Shown: positions 22,395 to 33,574, counted from the stretch's first letter. The stretch: 64,000 nucleotides of DNA from Ceriagrion tenellum (GCA_963169105.1 OY720634.1:149985584-150049583); one strand, 5' to 3'. Made by a program: numbers and translations. Notes: generated by a model from the letters alone, not told the origin.

Positions 22395-22745
22395 TACCTT
22401 GATGGTTATGTGAGTCGTAGAGAGTATAATTGCTAAGGATCGAATGCAAGGGTTGCTAAGTTTTTTATAAAGAATAGTATCAACAGCAGAGACTTTATGT
22501 GAGGATATTAAGTAAAAACCGAGGGGAGTGTCTGATATGGAGCGTAGCGTCATACGGTTCAGATATCTGTACAATAAGAAGAGAGAGAGGAGTTAAATGC
22601 AGATTTTCGAGATACTAGTGCAAGTGATGGAGAGGATTAGCTGGCTGGAGGGTAAGACAAAGGAAGAAGTACTCGACATGCTACGATAGGAAAAGATCTG
22701 CTAGAGGAATTTTCGAGGCGACGAAGAGGATGCAGAAGGTAATGA
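22395..22745 (+). mobile_element. LINE C-terminal fragment (RTE/Jockey-like)
   Basis: Plus-strand pieces follow the post-reverse-transcriptase region: IAKDRMQGLL near 22430, IWSVASYGSDICTIRRER near 22538-22590 (usual WSVALYGaEtWTl), then VMERISWLEGKTKEEVLDML near 22627-22685 (usual RMerISW--kTNEEVL), a stop, and LLEEFSRRRRGCRR near 22700. Frame changes and stops make it non-functional. The minus-strand frame over 22374-22574 is a shadow. Confidence 0.7.
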
Positions 22746-23499
22746 TAGGCAATGGCAAATTTTGGACATCCACTTTTTCAATTATCACTTTGAAATGCAA
22801 TTTGTTGTTACCTAATTTGTCAGTGTGAAGTACTGCGATTCAAGATTTGAGGCATACCGTTAGAATCTTAGACCAACTGCCAGCTCTAAATCTCCTACTG
22901 AACAAACTTGGTGATGCATGCTGGTATTTTAATGCATGCTAATTATTTCATTTTCACTGGAAGGTCAATTTCCCGAAAAAAGATAAGATGATTTGCATTC
23001 TTTGTCAGTAAAGAAAAGCCTATTTGTCCTCGTTTTACTATCCTGTCCGCATCATTAAGAACCTTACTTCTTTATTGCCCTGGAAGTGCATGTATATTTC
23101 ACTCATTTTACGGAATCATCCGGACAAAACTATCTCCGTGTAATTTTTATTATCTTTGGATTCCATAAATAATTATTCTGTCGGGTTTCCTAACATACTT
23201 TCTGAAGGTAAGTGACCTTTGAGCTGTCTTTTAAACAATAGTTATCGATTATTTCTTCTTTTAAATTTGCAGACTTCTTTTAGTGCTAATAAGCACAGGC
23301 GAGGAATTGTCGTTCTAAAAGGTCTCCATCGCCGCATTACTCACTTAACCATTTTCAGTCAGGCAAATCCGTGGAAAATTAAGTTCCCTCGTCATGCATA
23401 TTCAATTTCCTTCTTCTCGAGTTCCGCACGAGAGCTAGTAGGAAATGAAATTGTGCTCACGCTCCCTGGCTCATTCACTGGAAATGAGGGAGTCGGAAA
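22746..23499. other. Unassigned AT-rich stretch
   Basis: No recognised gene or element. A plus-strand frame at 23219-23509 lacks a domain. Confidence 0.45.
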
Positions 23500-24066
23500 A
23501 ATTGAATGAAAAATTGAGTGTTTGCATGTGGGTACGGACGCATTCCCTCATTCTCTCTCCCGCCTCTCCAACGCCCTCCTCCTCTTCCCCCTCACGATAG
23601 TTTTCAGGGAACCCGCACAGGCGATTGCCCGCCGCGTGTCTTGTGCTGCGCATGCAGCTGCTCGCTTGTTTCGCTCCTTTGTCGGTCCACCGCGAGGGGA
23701 CGACGTCGTCGTTGGCGACGCGATGACATTTGCGCCCCCATGCCGTTCGCATCAGTCGATTCGACAGAGCCACCCATCCCCCCGAAGTCGCAGGAGAGAC
23801 TGAGAGGAGAGAATGGCTTCGATAGGCGGGCCAAGGGCGAACATGAACTCACCGGAGGATGGTGCGGCAGCTGTGTGGTAGTATTCACCTCTGTCCCGCC
23901 CGCCGCTGTCTGCTCCGCATCGCACACAATGCCGCCGCTACTCCAATTACGCGGCGGCGGTTGCAGGACGCGTGGAGGCGATTCCCTCATCCCGGCCCCC
24001 ATTTTCTCACTGGGGGTGAACAAAGACACGCCCCGATTATTCTGCGTTACTTACACCTCTGTGTGA
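23500..24066. other. GC/CpG-rich island with long overlapping ORFs
   Basis: A CpG-dense block with open frames on both strands (plus 23518-24066, 182 codons; minus 23604-24029, 141 codons). Both translations are rich in Pro, Arg, Ser and Cys without a domain, as expected when GC-rich DNA lacks stops by composition. The plus frame ends beside a donor-like GTGTGAGTAAT at about 24060-24070. This is a promoter or first-exon candidate only. Confidence 0.4.
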
Positions 24067-24240
24067 GTAATTTCCTTTTCGCGAAGGAAAACGTTAGGGT
24101 TTTAGGAGTCAGTGGGGTTGTAGAAAATATTTATCTGCTGTCCATCAAGCAAAGCTACGATTCCATTTACAAGAACCCCACTTTTCCTCATTATGAATTG
24201 GTATGTTATGAAAATATTGATTATTTGCCGGAGTTCTCAT

Positions 24241-24430
24241 CATCAGTGGCCATTCAATCCTGAGATTGGTAGACTGCATCCTGCTATTCTACCCTGGCTT
24301 ATGTTTGCTCCTTTACACCCCTGAACCTCAGCTCGTCTGAATACTCTAACTGAGGAAAGACCCCATCTCTCTCTGTGCTAGAGAGAAAGGTCCTATAAGT
24401 TTTTCTTCCAATCCTTTTTTATCATCTTGC
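24241..24430 (-). mobile_element. RTE-like LINE 3' end (minus strand, fragment)
   Basis: On the minus strand this ends in TAGTCTACCAATCTCAGG-like sequence; the plus-strand form ATTCAATCCTGAGATTGGTA matches the reverse complement of the RTE 3' untranslated end seen at 36757-36780 and in the minus copies at 35970 and 60920. The coding part inward is too decayed to read confidently. Confidence 0.55.
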
Positions 24431-26753
24431 CGTTATTTATTATCCTGCCAAGGAAATTATTTACCTTGATTCCCTTAATGCTGATCTGGTTCTTGCCTTG
24501 TGATACTCGTAGCAAATGCTTCTTCTCTCCAGTTAATAAAAGAAATTGAGACTATCATGAGTAAAAACTGGTGAAGATACTGCACAGATCTCGTATTACT
24601 GTCGATCAGTTTAATGAAACTAACTTTCCACGTGTCACAAACGTACCATTTCAAGCTTGTCAAATTTTCCTGCAGCTCGCCCTTTTTTCATGAGCTCCAG
24701 GCTTTCTGAAACCTGATAAGTTTCATTACTTCCCCGTCCTCTTGATTAGGTTGGGTGTCCACCTTCATCCGCTCTCATGGAACGTTATGAGAATTCAATC
24801 AGGCAGTTTTTCATTTCCAACACAAAATTTTTCATGTCGGACCCTTAAAATTTTACATGATGAAATATACAGTGTTAATATTGTTTGCACCAAAGGTATA
24901 CTCGTGCTCGTGATTCGAACACAATGGAACTACGAAAAAAATGTATGAAAATGGTTGAAGAAACATGACAAGTGTGATCGATAGCTTAACCAGTTATTGA
25001 TAATTGTATCCCAAATTGTTATCACGTGTTGTGACGTCACGATTCACGAATTTTTAAAGAAACTTGAGGTTTTTTGAGACAGTATATAATATTTTCTCAC
25101 TTCCATGAATGTTTAAATACTAAAATTATTCTAACAATATTCCAGGAGTAACATAATATGTTTTACCTAAGTATCCTGGATCATGATAAACTACTGCAGT
25201 ACAGTATACGTAAATTGGGTACCTGACACCTAGTTCTGCTTAGACGTACCTACGTAATACTTTTTCATGCTCTGGTAAGTTTTCAATGTGTTTTATCCGC
25301 ATGACCAGGAAACAGGAACTAAGAGGCTCATTAAATGAAGATGTATAGGCATTTGAATAAAAGAACATATTTGAACCTAGCATTGACTGTAAAAACTAAA
25401 AATAGGAATTAAAATTAGGCAGTCAGGACATTACGACTCTGAATAATGAAAGAAAGTGATCATTTTATCGGTCAGTATCCTATTACAAGATCTTTTTACT
25501 CTCTAACTTTAGTTGCTACACAGCAATTCTTCGTTTGAACATATTTTCTCTTAAATAGATTGTATTGATTATATAACAAAGCTAGTATTAAAGTGACATT
25601 TTGCTATGCAGTATGTCTGATTATGAAATCCCATTCAAAATTTACACTTTCAATATGGATTCTAAAGCCCATTTAGTTGAATGTGTTCCACACACAGGCT
25701 CAGTCTTGGATATTCGGGCGCCAGCGTAGGCGTGTCCCCATTGTTTCTTACTTAGCTCTCTTGATTTAGAACATAGAGCATGGATACTCGTTGTAATACT
25801 TCCTCCACACTTTTCAGGCGCCATAATGTATCTTAGTAGTCAATAAATGTCAACCTTAGGCATTGTTTGCTGAATAAGTGCCGAAATTAAAACCCTCAGA
25901 TAAGGATAGCAGTTTGTCGTAATTAAATGGGAAATCAAGAGTTATTTAAAGTAAAATCTAGTATTTCCAGGCTTTCCAGCATTTTTGCGAGAGGATATTT
26001 TATATCAATGATTCTTAGACACTGAATCTATCTTAAGGGTATATGAACTTTCTTCATCTATAATGGAAGTAGACGACTAAGTGAATTTTCTGGTTATTGA
26101 AAATCAAACATTCTCTCGTAGCAAAGTCTGGTAGTGGTTGCGATTTAACATTTAACAAATATCCTAGAAAATAAATTAGTTCACATAGCTTTGAAATGAA
26201 GGTAATGATGATTGAAAACGACTTAGCAATCGTTAAATAATTAGACGCAAGTCAATCAAATGAACGTCAACGTCGATCCACTAACGTGGTTCTTTCATAG
26301 AAAGACATAATTGCCATGTTATTAATATTCAGTGTACCTATGGAAATACATGTCTCCTATCTGGTATGGACAGCTAACTTCGTTCTCTTCTCGTTATTTC
26401 TCTCGAAAATTGGAATAAAATTACTTATTTTTCTGTGAATATGAATAGGTGAAACGGAGGGAAAATAGTATTTTAGCATAAAATATAATTGCCATTTTCA
26501 TGGGAAATAGTTTATAGGAAGGTAAAACTTCCGGTAAAAGTGATCAAAAATGAAACGACTGCATCTTACCGTCTTACTTTTTGGGGTCTTAGCTAATTAC
26601 AGTGATAATTGAAGTCATAATTCAGTAATTGCACCATGGCTATAATAAAGCATTCTTAAAAAATTCGTGGCATGTTTAATATTTTTTACCTTTTGACTTA
26701 TGTTTTCAATTAATAACGCATGTCATCTGCGAAAGAAGGTCTTTTTAAACCAA
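24431..26753. other. Unassigned AT-rich region
   Basis: About 2.3 kb with no recognised element. The minus frame 25642-25824 (ending SKTEPVCGTHSTKWALESIL) has a balanced amino-acid composition but no identified domain. Confidence 0.45.
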
Positions 26754-26936
26754 TTAATCAAAAGGATGGAATTTAGTATGTCTTGACTCACAGACGCGTT
26801 GGAACTCCTTAAGATCTGTCGATAAAGACTGCATGGTTTCCCATTGAGTGAGGTAATTGTTGACTCTGTTTTCGATAGCTATCTCCGCCAATGTCTTCAG
26901 GGCACGAAGACGACCCGAACACTTGTTGGGACTCAC
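26754..26936 (-). CDS. Possible terminal coding exon, weak SOCS-box resemblance
   Basis: This minus-strand frame has a protein-like composition: SPNKCSGRLRALKTLAEIAI, ENRVNNYLTQWETMQSLSTD, LKEFQRVCESRHTKFHPFD, then TAA. The run LRALKTLAEIAIE...MQSLSTDLKEF loosely follows a SOCS box (s-L--LC--aIr...i--LPlP--Lk-f), but the usual Cys and the LPLP prolines are absent. A stop lies four codons upstream of the frame start, and I see no strong polypyrimidine acceptor, so the exon start is undecided. It may be a real last exon, a pseudogene or chance. There is no neighbour to give context. Confidence 0.25.
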   Translation of the reverse strand: MSPNKCSGRLRALKTLAEIAIENRVNNYLTQWETMQSLSTDLKEFQRVCESRHTKFHPFD

Positions 26937-26981
26937 CGAGTTTTACGCTTGGGACAAATTAAATCAAACCTCATTAAGTTG

Positions 26982-27190
26982 GTTTGAGCGAGGTATCATT
27001 TAACCAAGAATTCATTGATTTTGATCTAAATTTCAAGGAAAACATCTCACCTTTTTAAGGCACAAAAATATCTCCTTCTTACCGCACTACTTTTCGAGAC
27101 ATATGTACGTAGACTGCGTACAAACGCCAGCCATTTTGCATGAGAAATGGTGCGGGTATGCACTCCAGAGAGATTTCATTTAAAAATGAG
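26982..27190 (+). repeat. Unnamed interspersed repeat R, copy 1
   Basis: A ~200-bp unit starting GTTTGAGCGAGGTATCATTT and ending near GGTATGCACTCCAGAGAGA. It aligns end to end with 49449-49648 (roughly 70-75%) and with 55134-55350 (weaker in the middle). Shared landmarks in order are the GAGCGA start, AAACAT-TCACC, CTACTTT-CGAGA, CCAGCC and AAATGGT-CG-GTATGCA. Confidence 0.75.
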
Positions 27191-27936
27191 GACTATATGC
27201 TAGGAGCTGCTTGAGGTCCAGAGCGAGCATTGCTTTTTGTTGGCAACGGTCAAGTTTAGTGGAATGGGTGCGCGGTCAATCAATTCGAAACAATGCCACC
27301 TCTCTCCGTCCACGGGAAATAACGTCCCATCTCCCCACCACGGCCTTCTTCTCGGCAGTGGCGGCTGCCGATATCCCCTCACATACTCAACAAATCAACC
27401 GTCTCATTGAACGCTCTCGAATTTCCTCGTAATTTCAGCGGCTGACATCACTTGGGCCGGGGAGATGGAGAGAGTCCTCCGCCCCCACTAATTCGACGAA
27501 GACGTTAGTACATTTTTTCCCCAAAGTAAGCTACGGTCAGCTCATCTGATGTCATTATCTGCGTCGAACCTCTCTTCCTCATCCTCCTCCCCTCACCATA
27601 TCCTCGGCCCCGCCCCCCTTCCCCCTACCCCTTCCATTCCATCACCTTCCCTTCATTCTTGAGTGGGTCTTTCCGAGTGGCGGCATTGGTACATCGACAG
27701 CCGGAGTGAGTACTTGTACTTACTGCGTCATCTCGAGAGAAAGGAAAAAAACGAAGGCAATGAGCCCGCAAGCACTGCTGCTCTAGGTGAATAGAGCGGT
27801 AAACGTGAGTCGTAGAGAACACGTTTTCATAATTTTCCAAATAAGTCGAAAAAAATTCTCGAGACGCATTTCAATAGAGTTCTTGTTCGGTGGAAATCCC
27901 CATTCATATACTAAAATACATTATGCGAAAGTTATT
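27191..27936. other. GC-moderate stretch
   Basis: Contains a pyrimidine-rich, GC-richer block (27270-27670) with short frames on both strands and no recognised protein. Confidence 0.4.
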
Positions 27937-28427
27937 CAATCAAACCTGGGTAAATGAGAACTGGATAGGCGAAAAAACTCATTAATTGAGACTACTCGTG
28001 CGTCCCGTCCTTTCCACCCCAGAAAACCTCTGTAAGTGAGAATGTGAAGATCTGTCCGGACCTCTTATTATTGGCAGACTTCTCTAAGTAAAAATTTCTT
28101 CCAGGAAATGCAACACGATTTTTCATGCCATACACGCTTCGAGGTGTGTCGAGTCCACAGTATAACTAAGTGAAAAATTGAAGTGTTTTCGTTAAGTGAT
28201 AAACTAAAAAATTCTCTGTTACACTGCGTTTTGCTTAATTTTCTACACATTTCACACCCTGTTTCCCTTGTTTAAATCTCCGTAATTGAGAGAAGCAGTC
28301 GCAGTACCTGGATTAGTGTAAACCTCTGCAAGTAAGAGGAGCTGCTCCCAAACCTCCGCAAGTGAGAAAGAAAAAGCGAGAAAAAACATCCTAGTCATTT
28401 GGACTCTCACTTTTCCAGGTTCAACTG
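27937..28427. mobile_element. pogo/Tc1-like MITE (about 490 bp)
   Basis: The left end is CAATCAAACCTGGGTAAATG; the right end read on the minus strand is CAGTTGAACCTGGAAAAGTG, giving ~28-bp imperfect terminal inverted repeats (AACCT-N-AA-TGAGA). Inside, the motif CTC(C/T)G(T/C)AAGTGAGAA recurs at least five times in variants (near 28028, 28285, 28320, 28355 and weaker near 28080). No transposase is encoded. The AACCTC-(T/G)TAAGTGAGA motif is typical of pogo/Tigger-type ends. A clean TA target duplication was not seen. Confidence 0.6.
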
Positions 28428-28573
28428 TTTTATTTCAATATTTGCCTTAATTAAAATTGTTATGTCATGAGTTAATGGCGTACAAGTCGAAATTTTAGCA
28501 ATAATTATATATAAATATGTGTTTTTTACTCATCAGAACTTGATATTTGCTAGCTACTATCATGATAATGTGA

Positions 28574-28830
28574 CACGTATCATTTCGTGTTTGTGGGATA
28601 ATCTGTACCTATAAAGTCGAATGATTTCGAAATGTATGTCTTTTGCCATGAAACTACTATGCAAAGTACCATAAGCATTAAGCCACGTACTAAAATTATT
28701 ATAAAACGTATGATTTCACGTTTATAGGATGATCTGTACGTATAGTCTCGAATTATTTCGAAATATGCATGTCTTGTGCCACGAAACTACTATGCAAAGT
28801 GCCTTAAGCGTAAAGCCACGTGCAAAAATA
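28574..28830 (+). repeat. Tandem duplication of a ~128-bp unit
   Basis: Unit 1 (about 28574-28702) and unit 2 (about 28703-28830) align throughout. Shared landmarks are CGTAT-ATTTC-CGTTT, GGAT-ATCTGTAC-TATA, TCGAAT-ATTTCGAAAT, GAAACTACTATGCAAAGT and AAGCCACGT. Identity is about 80-85%, so the duplication is old. Confidence 0.9.
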
Positions 28831-28861
28831 GCATTAATTTGCCAAGTTAACAAATCAATAA

Positions 28862-29310
28862 AATACATTTTTTCTTTTTTCTATGTCAATCAATTTCCTA
28901 AAGGCTGGTGCCTTGTCGATGCAACCATTCATCGCTGTCATTTGCCGTTCGCTTCATTCCCACGTACTTGCTGCATCCCATCTTCTTCTTGATCTCGACC
29001 AAATATTTCTTCCTCGGTCGTCCTCTTCATTTCTTTCCTAGAATTTTCCCTTCAAATTTCTTTCCTAGAATTTTCCCTTCAAGAGTGTTAGTCATAAATA
29101 CATTGTCTGAATACATGTCCAATAAATTTTATTTTTCTCTTTTCCATCTCCGCCAATAATCTTCTCTCTTCTTGCACTTCCCTTCAAACTTCCAGATTTT
29201 GTTTTTCTTTCTGTCCAGCTTGTTCTTGTCATCTTCCGTCATATTTTCCGCCACATTTCAGCAGCCTCAAGTCTGCTCCATTCTAATTTTCCTACAGTCC
29301 AACTTTCTGA
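28862..29310 (-). mobile_element. LINE C-terminal fragment (RTE-like, minus strand)
   Basis: Minus-strand pieces in order: RLEAAEMW (about 29265), RKMTRTSWTERKTK (usual wRkM-r-SWT-rkTNE), KIKFIGHVFRQ near 29120, NTLEGKILGKK, RGRPRKKYLVEIKKKMGCSK (about 29020-28960) and MKRTANDSDEWLHRQGTSL before a stop near 28905. This is the complete tail domain of an RTE-like LINE. A 27-bp tandem duplication (29030-29083) repeats nine residues (EGKILGKKF) in frame. Stops and frame changes mark it as inactive. Confidence 0.8.
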
Positions 29311-29800
29311 TTACGAATAAGAACACGCATGCAAAGATTCAGGCTAATTTGTTCGTTAATGGAAATCGCTCGAGCCAACTTGCACGAGCGCAAACACGCA
29401 TGCGTGCGCCCGGCTGGGAGAGAAATTGGCCAGAGGCATGGATGCCTCTCGAACCCTCTCTCTCCTCCCCCTCCTCCCCCGCCCCCGCCCCCACCCCTTC
29501 CCCCAACCCCCTCCTCTCCTCTCATCCTTCGTGCCGTCCGTCTAAACGTCTCCTCTCGCAACTCGCTCATAAAGTCCTCGACACGAGTGGTTTTCGACTC
29601 CATCTCGAAAATGGGGGTATGAGGAGGTAACGAGAAGAGAAAAGGGAAAAAAGCGTCTGCTTCCGGTGGGACACGAACCGCAGACCTTAAAAAAAAAGAC
29701 AGGGGTGAGGACAAAAGGGTTGGTAGTGGGAGTGGAGGGGTTTAAGGGAAGGAGGGGAGAGGAGGCGAGCGGTCGGGAGCAGAAAGGAGCTTGGGTCCCG
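29311..29800. other. Pyrimidine/purine-rich GC block
   Basis: A dense C/T tract (29455-29525) is flanked by GC-rich DNA and followed by a purine-rich tract (29690-29790). Open frames are Pro/Ser- or Gly-rich artefacts. A box B-like GGTTCGTGTCCCACC on the minus strand (about 29663-29677) may be a SINE scrap. Confidence 0.45.
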
Positions 29801-31019
29801 ACATCTTTGAACTTAGGTCTCGGTCATTCATTTCCTAGCTGATGCACTATTGCCCCAAGTTTATCCAGCCATTTAGCGTATTTTATAAGCAATTTGCCTT
29901 GAAAATAATTTTACCAATTCATAATTTTAACGAAATAACATCTATTAAATGAAATGAATATAATAATTGCTAGGAGTGAGAAACGGGTAACGAGCACTCA
30001 CAGCATTACTCTCTGTTATTTGTATGAAGGTTTCCGCGGCGTTTCAGCATTTGGAGATTAGCTTTCGGGTAATCTCCAAATTACTCTCTGATATGTTCAG
30101 ATGACTAAAATATAAGTATGCTATCAATAAAATGGAAAAAAAAATAATATTACAAACGGTTACGTGAGTAATGAAGCCAAAGAATGGGACTAATTTTCAT
30201 CTAAGCTCGGCCACGACTCGCATCTCTCTGAAGTAGGTATTTGAGTTATGTAAATATGTGTGCGTTCTTAGTCTTTAGCCGTATCCATTGAATAACCACA
30301 GATAGTATTTTTATATGATAACTGAATTCCTTTCGGATATTCTGCAGCATTTCCTTTCCTCCATCTTTATATTTGGATCATTTTGTATCTGATTGATTCT
30401 GTAGCCGACATTTTTATGGATGACAGCTCTAAACTCGCTATTCTTAAGAAATTCAATTATTATTTAATGCTATCCATAACTTCTTTCAGAGTTGTAACTT
30501 TTTTCTAATTGGATGAGAGTTTCAGAAATTCTGTTAAATTCCGGATTAAAACACCAGTCATGTTAGCTTCGCAGGTGCTGCCAAGATATTAAATACTGCA
30601 TGCGATGCTTTTGTTTAACATAGACCAATTCTCTTCTCCAAGTTTTCTTGTGACGTCGTGGACACTTGCAAAGGACAGTCTTTGTAGCTGTAGTCTGAGG
30701 GTAATCCTCTCAATGCGATGTAGAAAACTAGGATTGGTGTACGTTCCGTATCAGTTTTATAATACCATTATTGCTTTTTACAGGGAAACATTTTAAGTTT
30801 CATAATGAAAGAAACTTGAAACACCTTATGCATCGTCTTTAATGGAAGGCGGAGTACTCAAAGGATGAGAAAACATTTGTGCTCATCAGAATATCTCGTA
30901 AAACAATTGTGCATACGAATGTGCTACTTTCCCAATCATCGCTTTAGTTAATTTTTATTGCTTAACTTTGTTCTATTGATCTTGATTCATGTATGTTCGT
31001 ACATAATAAATATGAAATG
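29801..31019. other. Unassigned AT-rich stretch
   Basis: No recognised exon or terminus. The plus frame 30605-30796 has no domain. Confidence 0.45.
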
Positions 31020-33182
31020 AATATAAAAGGTTAAGGAATGAATCACAAAGGTTAATGAGAAAAGCCAAAGAAAATTATTATAATGATTGTTTTTCCGACA
31101 AATGGGACTATTATTAAACTATATGGTACGAGATTCGACGAATAGGACTTGTTAAATCTCGAAATGATCATTTTAATTCTAATATCGCTGTCGATGACCT
31201 AAATAAATATTTTACCAGCTCATTCGTCAATGTAACTTCCAGTTTGATGGATGAGTCACAATCAGGTAATGAAGCTGGAAATGAAGGTAAATTGTGTAAC
31301 AGAAAAGAATTTATTAACACCATATTATATTTTCCCTATCTTACCCCTGAACTGACGTTTAAGCATCTCCGTATGACAAAGTCTAATGCTGGCGATAATT
31401 GATGGAATAAATTGAAAGGCATTAAACATAATTATTCCAACTATATTTCCTGTGATGATTGACATTTGTAACTGCTCATTGAATTATTCAGTCTTTGCTG
31501 TCTCTTGGAGGACCGCAGTAATTAAACCTATTCAGAAAATTCGGAATCCGACCGAGCCATCACATTATCGTCCCATTTCTTTGCTATGTACCTTGTCTAA
31601 ACCGCTTGAGAGATTTGTGTACAACTCGGTAGTAGACTTTCTAGCAACTAATAACCTTCTAGATAAATACCATTTGGGATTCCGGAAAGGACATAGTACC
31701 GAAACTGTCCTCATTAGAGTAACGGAAGATATTCGCTACTCTATAGATAACCAGAAAGTGACCATTCTTGTACTATTTGATCTTATAAAGGCTTTCGACC
31801 GTGTAAATCACGACCTCCTACTATGTAAAATGGGGAAACTTGGATTTTCTTTCCCAGTTATTCAATGATTCCGATCTTATTTACTCCAGAGAAGTCAAGC
31901 AGTAAAAGGATATGAGGATGAATTGTCCAGTTTTTCCGCAGTGACATGTGGTGTGCCTCAGGGCTCTATCCTTGGGCCTCTACTTTTCTCAATATTTATT
32001 CTTGATTTACCCAGCTCGATCATTCACTCAAAATATCAATTGTATGCTGACGATTTGCAAGTTTATCTAGATTGTCATCCATCTGAAATCCATAGCACCA
32101 TCGAAAATATAAATGAAGATGTTTCCCGCATATGCAAGTGGGTTGAACATTATATGTTGAAAATCAATTCTGTTAAAACAAAATCTATAATAATTGGTAC
32201 AGCCAAATTTAATAATAAATAAAATTAATTATGATATTTTACCTAATATCATACTAAATGGTACTGAATTAGATTATACAAATAAGATTGTAAACTTAGG
32301 AGTTAATATTAATAATACACTAACTTGGACGGAGCATGTTGCTTTCATTTCCAACAAAGTGTACAAGACATTAGCGCAGATGAAACAATTTAAACATTTA
32401 ATTCTATTTGAGCCGCGTAAAAAACTCATTAATCATCTTTTAATTCCTCATACCGATTATTGCCCCCTTCTATTAGTTTATTTAACTAAGGAATTACAAA
32501 ATAAATTACAAATCTTGTTTAATGCCGGAGTAAGATAAGCCGGAGATGTATATGTAATACGAATATTTACGAACATGTAACTCCTTACTATGTTCAATTG
32601 AAGTGGTTGAAATTGGAACATAGAAAAATATTTATATTATCTGTGTTCATCTACAAAATATTATTAACAAAAACCCCTGATTATCTGTATAATTATATTA
32701 TTAGAAACCAAAGTGTTCCAGGCAGACAAGTAAGAGGAAGAAGGCGATTTAAAATTCCTAGGTGTAGAACTAATATGTATCAGTTATACACAGTAAATTC
32801 TGGCCTGAGAATATGGAATGGTATTCCTGACAATATTATTAAATCAAACAATGTATATAAATTTAAATCGGAAATGTTATCTTTCTTGTATAAAAAATAT
32901 TATTGTAGCGCAGTGTGAATTTCTTGTACACTTCATTTTTTGTTAATTTCTACAAAAAACTCTCTCTCATCCTTACTAATTATTAATATATTTTATTAGC
33001 TTGCACTATAGTAATTGTAAATATTATTGTATTAATGAATGTCCTATGCTTATGCTTGAATGTTCATATTTGTAAACTGTAGTGTCCTGAAAAAATACTA
33101 TTTTTGCCAGAGTTTTTTCAGTTTAACTGTACTTTGTTGCACAGGATATGTAGTCCTTGAACAATAAATATTATTATTATAA
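31020..33182 (+). mobile_element. CR1/Jockey-group LINE, 5'-truncated, best preserved element here
   Basis: About 2.16 kb from a truncated 5' point near 31020 to an ATT-repeat tail (AATAAATATTATTATTAT, 33163-33180). It covers the linker before the reverse transcriptase, the full reverse transcriptase, the C-terminal domain to its natural stop at 32916, and a ~265-bp AT-rich 3' untranslated region. The endonuclease is missing, as usual for truncated target-primed insertions. The (ATT)n tail and motif set fit the CR1/Jockey group; the exact clade is not decided here. Confidence 0.92.
31035..32918 (+). pseudogene. LINE reverse transcriptase pseudogene
   Basis: The encoded protein copied element RNA into DNA at a nicked target. 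Blocks in order: RLMRKAKENYYNDCFSDKWD (31035), LNKYFTSSFVNV (31200), WRTAVIKPIQKI and PSHYRPISLLCTLSKPLERF (31510-31615), LLDKYHLGFRKGHSTETVLI (31660-31710), ILVLFDLIKAFDRVNHDLL (31765-31820; catalytic FD block), FRSYLLQRSQ (31870), GVPQGSILGPLLFS (31950), YADDLQVYL (32043; catalytic YADD), NLGVNINNTLTWTEHV (32295), HTDYCPLLLVYL (32450), then IWNGIPDNI and a C-terminal FLYKKYY. Breaks: stops near 31115 and 31401, a TGA at 31866-31868 where the family has Trp, a frame change near 32215, and a stop plus frame change near 32536. The catalytic residues themselves survive. Confidence 0.92.
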
Positions 33183-33574
33183 ATAAAAACCTTTTCAACA
33201 CTAATTGGATAGATAATTAATGCAAGACTCGGTGAACTGAACATTTTAGTATTTCACCTAGGAATTGAATGACGAAGAGACGAGTCCAAAGATGTCGGAT
33301 CTCAAGATCCATTCTTCACCCATTCCTTCCTACCACTTACTCCACGTTCTTTGAATGCTCTTTCGTCTTGGTTTTTGGTGACGTGATCTTCGATGGTCAA
33401 GCACTGCAAGCAACTGAATGCTCTTGCAATTTGTCCTCGCTCAGCTGCGATTGCTGGCGTGAAAACGTGTCCCTGCAGAGAGGTTCTCAAATATCACCTT
33501 TAGCCCCGAACACTTAAGAGGTCGAACCAATGAAGAATTGAGATGTGGTGGACAAGAGGAATTTATTTGTTTTT
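33183..33574. other. Unassigned gap between two LINEs
   Basis: Short overlapping frames on both strands (33269-33517) without a domain. No element end recognised. Confidence 0.4.

Noticed and set aside
23518..24066. 182-codon ORF as a protein-coding gene
   Set aside because: Both strands and several frames are open in this GC-rich DNA, the translation is Pro/Arg/Cys-rich without a domain, so composition explains it better than coding.
31035..32918. Intact retrotransposon ORF
   Set aside because: At least three in-frame stops and two frame changes interrupt it and the endonuclease is missing.
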